A stretch of DNA of 64,000 nt, taken from contig JAUXNG010000012.1 of NCBI GenBank assembly GCA_030682835.1, positions 1 through 64,000 of the forward strand, given 5' to 3'. The notes beneath the pieces were generated by a model. That model had not been told where the DNA came from. It saw only the letters and a program-made list of their open reading frames with translations, and did not search any database. The translations under genes were made by a program, and so were the position numbers. Numbering within the stretch: position 1 is the stretch's first letter; the number at the start of each line of letters is the position of its first letter. The stretch comes from Hydrogenophaga sp. GTDB taxonomy: Bacteria > Pseudomonadota > Gammaproteobacteria > Burkholderiales > Burkholderiaceae_C. This document shows positions 62,149 to 64,000 of this stretch, piece after piece.

Positions 62149-62595
62149 TCAGCTCTCTTCCGCGGGCACGCGTGGCTTGACGAGGGTGACCGGCACAGGG
62201 GAAGCCTGCACCAGTTCCTGCGAGACAGAACCCAGCATGGACGCGCGCATGCCGCCGCCGTGCGTGCTCATGATCACGGCCTGGCAACCGTGCCGCTCCA
62301 GGATCTCGACCAGCAGATGGGCCGGGTCGCCGGTGGCCATGTCCTGCTCCACCGCCAGACCGGCGGCGTTGAGCAGGGTCACGGCGGGGCGCATGAGGTC
62401 GCGGCTGGCTTCCTCGTTCACGCGCTGCAGCACGGCGGGGTCGTGCGCGGTCACCAGTTCGTACAGGTTGGCCGCTTCCTGCACATTGGCCACCACGAAA
62501 CGGGCCTTGAGCCCCGAGCCCACCAGGTGCAGGGCGTGGTGCACCGCCGCCATGGAAAATTCGGAGCCGTCGGTGGGGATGAGGATCTTGATCAT
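62149..62595 (-). CDS. Universal stress protein (UspA family)
   Basis: A 148-residue single-domain Usp protein. It starts with the family strand ILIPTDGSEFSMAAV, and the ATP-binding pattern Gly-x2-Gly-x9-Gly-Ser is seen in STHGGGMRASMLGSVSQ. It probably binds ATP and helps survival under stress. An AAGGA box precedes the ATG. It lies 19 bp after the response-regulator gene on the same strand and may be cotranscribed with the kinase pair. Confidence 0.92.
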   Translation of the reverse strand: MIKILIPTDGSEFSMAAVHHALHLVGSGLKARFVVANVQEAANLYELVTAHDPAVLQRVNEEASRDLMRPAVTLLNAAGLAVEQDMATGDPAHLLVEILERHGCQAVIMSTHGGGMRASMLGSVSQELVQASPVPVTLVKPRVPAEES

Positions 62596-62614
62596 GGTGG
62601 GTCCTTGTGTCGGG

Positions 62615-63046
62615 TCAGAAAGGGCGGTCGTTGAGCACGCACCAGTAAAGCTCGATGTGCTCGGCCACTTCGATGAACTTGGTGAAACTGACCGGCTTCT
62701 CGATGTAGGAGTTCACGCCCAGGTCGTAGGCGGTTTTGAGGTCACGGTCTTCGCGTGACGAGGTGAGCATCACGACCGGAATGCGCCGGTACAGCGGGTG
62801 GTCCTTGAGTTGCTGCAGCACCTCCAGCCCGTTGATCTTGGGCATGTTGATGTCCAGCAGGATCACGGCCGGCAGGGGTTCGCCCGCATCCCAGCGGGGC
62901 AGGAAAGCCAAGGCCTCTTCACCGTCTCGTGCGATCTGGATGGTGTTGGAAAACTTCTTCTTGCTGAAGGCTCGCAAGGTGAGGTCCAGGTCCATCGGGT
63001 TGTCTTCAACCAGCAGGATGGGGGGGAGGGAAACGATGGGTTTCAT
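62615..63046 (-). CDS. Single-domain response regulator (Rcp1-like)
   Basis: A 143-residue receiver protein: acidic pair in ILLVEDNPMDLDLT, phospho-acceptor Asp in VILLDINMPKINGLEV, Ser/Thr in VVMLTSSRED, Lys in SYIEKPVSF. The longer loop before the Asp is typical of Rcp1-type regulators that work with phytochrome-like kinases. ATG at 63046 overlaps the stop of the upstream kinase by 4 bp, so the pair is coupled. No output domain is present. Confidence 0.93.
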   Translation of the reverse strand: MKPIVSLPPILLVEDNPMDLDLTLRAFSKKKFSNTIQIARDGEEALAFLPRWDAGEPLPAVILLDINMPKINGLEVLQQLKDHPLYRRIPVVMLTSSREDRDLKTAYDLGVNSYIEKPVSFTKFIEVAEHIELYWCVLNDRPF

Positions 63047-64000
63047 GCCGGAAACTCCAGATAGAAGGTGGCGCCCTTGCCGGGCGTGCTTTCGGCCCAC
63101 ACCCGGCCACCCATGCGCTGGACCGCCTTGGTCACCAGCGCCAGGCCAACACCGGTGCCGGGATACTCTTCCGCCCGGTGCAGGCGCTGGAAGATGCCAA
63201 AGATGCGGTCGTGGTAATTCATGTCAAATCCGACCCCATTGTCGCGCACCCAGAGCGTGTGGTGGCCCTCTGCGGTTCGTGCGCCGATCTGCAGCATGGG
63301 CTGCGGGCTGGCGCTGCTGAACTTGATGGCGTTGCCGATCAGGTTGCGCAGCGCCAGTGCCAGCGCGTCGCGGTCGACCCGCAGCGTGATGGCTTCCAGC
63401 TGCCGATCGACCGCCGTGCCGTGACGCTCCAGATCGGCGCTGAAACCCTCCAGCACCAGTTCCACCAAGGGCGGCACGTCCACCGCTTCATGGCCCATGC
63501 TGCGGCGCTCCAGGTGCGAGTAGTCGAGCAGGTCGGAAATGAGCTGGCTCATCAGCAGCACCCCGCGCCGGATGCGGTCCACAAACGATCGGCCGGCGTC
63601 GTCCAGCTGGGGGCCATAGTCTTCCTGCAGCAGCTGGCTGTAGCCATCGATGCCGCGCAGCGGCGCACGCAGGTCGTGCGAGACGGTGTAGGTGAAGGCC
63701 TCCAGCTCGTGGTTGGCATCGCTGAGCTGGCGGGTGCGCTCCTGCACCCGCTGCTCCAGGGCCTCGTTGGTGCGCTTCAGGGCTTCTTCGGCCTCCTTCT
63801 CGGTGGTGACGTCCTGCACCGTGCCGGTGTAGTGGGGCGGCAGCCCTCCTGCGCGCTCGTGCCGCTGCGAGGTGGCACGAAGCCAGCGCACCGGGCCGCG
63901 TGCCGGATCGGTGCGGTAGTCGATGGCGGGCATGCGCTCACCCGCCATCATGTCGGTCAGGGCCACGCGAACCTGGTCGCGGTCTTCCGGGTGCAGGAGC
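63043..64000 (-). CDS. PAS-containing histidine kinase, 5' part outside the window
   Basis: The C-terminal part of a kinase; reading continues past position 64000, so the start is not seen. Visible parts are the end of a PAS domain (RTDPARGPVRWLRATSQRHE, ending YTGTVQDVTTEKEAEEA), a coiled coil (RTNEALEQRVQERTRQLSDA), HisKA with His in FTYTVSHDLRAPLRGIDGYS, and HATPase (RNLIGNAIKFSS, RDNGVGFDMNYHDRIFGIFQ, GTGVGLALVTKAVQRMGG). This arrangement is common in phytochrome-like or PAS-only soluble kinases. It is paired with the overlapping Rcp1-like regulator. Confidence 0.93.
   Translation of the reverse strand, partial: LLHPEDRDQVRVALTDMMAGERMPAIDYRTDPARGPVRWLRATSQRHERAGGLPPHYTGTVQDVTTEKEAEEALKRTNEALEQRVQERTRQLSDANHELEAFTYTVSHDLRAPLRGIDGYSQLLQEDYGPQLDDAGRSFVDRIRRGVLLMSQLISDLLDYSHLERRSMGHEAVDVPPLVELVLEGFSADLERHGTAVDRQLEAITLRVDRDALALALRNLIGNAIKFSSASPQPMLQIGARTAEGHHTLWVRDNGVGFDMNYHDRIFGIFQRLHRAEEYPGTGVGLALVTKAVQRMGGRVWAESTPGKGATFYLEFPA

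Overview
The window is one long chromosomal stretch of a high-GC beta-proteobacterium, most likely a Comamonadaceae member (Hydrogenophaga/Acidovorax type). The reasons are the GC-rich third positions, FlhDC as flagellar master regulator, the Burkholderiales-like order of flagellar genes, and a repeated intergenic hairpin element of the kind I associate with this family. The genus is an inference; nothing in the window fixes it.

Layout. 1-5.2 kb: housekeeping and transport genes (5'-nucleotidase, SbmA/BacA-like ABC exporter, chromate transporter ChrA, convergent queC). 5.2-17.5 kb, minus strand: flgBCDEFGHIJKL (rod, hook, rings, hook-filament junction) ending in an HDOD signalling gene. 17.7-20.4 kb, plus strand: flgA, flgM with its own sigma-28 promoter, flgN and an unrecognised gene. 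20.4-31.2 kb, minus strand: flhD-flhC, motA-motB, cheY-cheZ, flhB-flhA-flhF, an FlhG-like gene and fliA. 31.8-35.3 kb, plus: fliC, fliD, fliS, fliT. 35.6-47.8 kb: fliE (minus) divergent from fliFGHIJK and fliLMNOPQR. 47.8-49.6 kb: a soluble histidine kinase/LuxR-type regulator pair. 49.8-55.5 kb: a CheZ-like gene, cheY, cheA, cheR, cheD, cheB. 55.6-58.4 kb: a periplasmic molybdopterin-fold protein coupled to a hybrid kinase. 58.5-64 kb: a hypothetical gene with a sigma-28-like promoter, an aromatic-hydroxylase-type FAD enzyme with VOC and DUF2783 partners, a universal stress protein, and the start of another two-component pair cut by the window edge.

How it works together. FlhD/FlhC should switch on the basal body and export genes. 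FliA then drives late genes (flagellin, chaperones, motor, chemotaxis), checked by FlgM until the hook is complete. Sigma-28-like promoters are visible before flgM, fliC and the che operon, and more weakly before fliS and the 58.5 kb hypothetical gene. The flagellar set is essentially complete, but the che operon has no cheW and no receptor gene in this window.

Most unusual signals. (1) A composite three-hairpin element of about 75-105 bp is repeated about ten times. Each copy starts within about 20 nt of a stop codon and points in the direction of transcription, often inside operons. Its third hairpin shows base-pair covariation between copies. (2) The FlhG-position protein keeps the FlhF-activating DQAxxLR motif but has lost the P-loop. 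(3) A second, short CheZ-like protein heads the cheA operon. (4) A large nested stem/three-way-junction structure lies in the flhD-fliC gap. (5) The fliC-fliD segment differs in base composition from everything around it.
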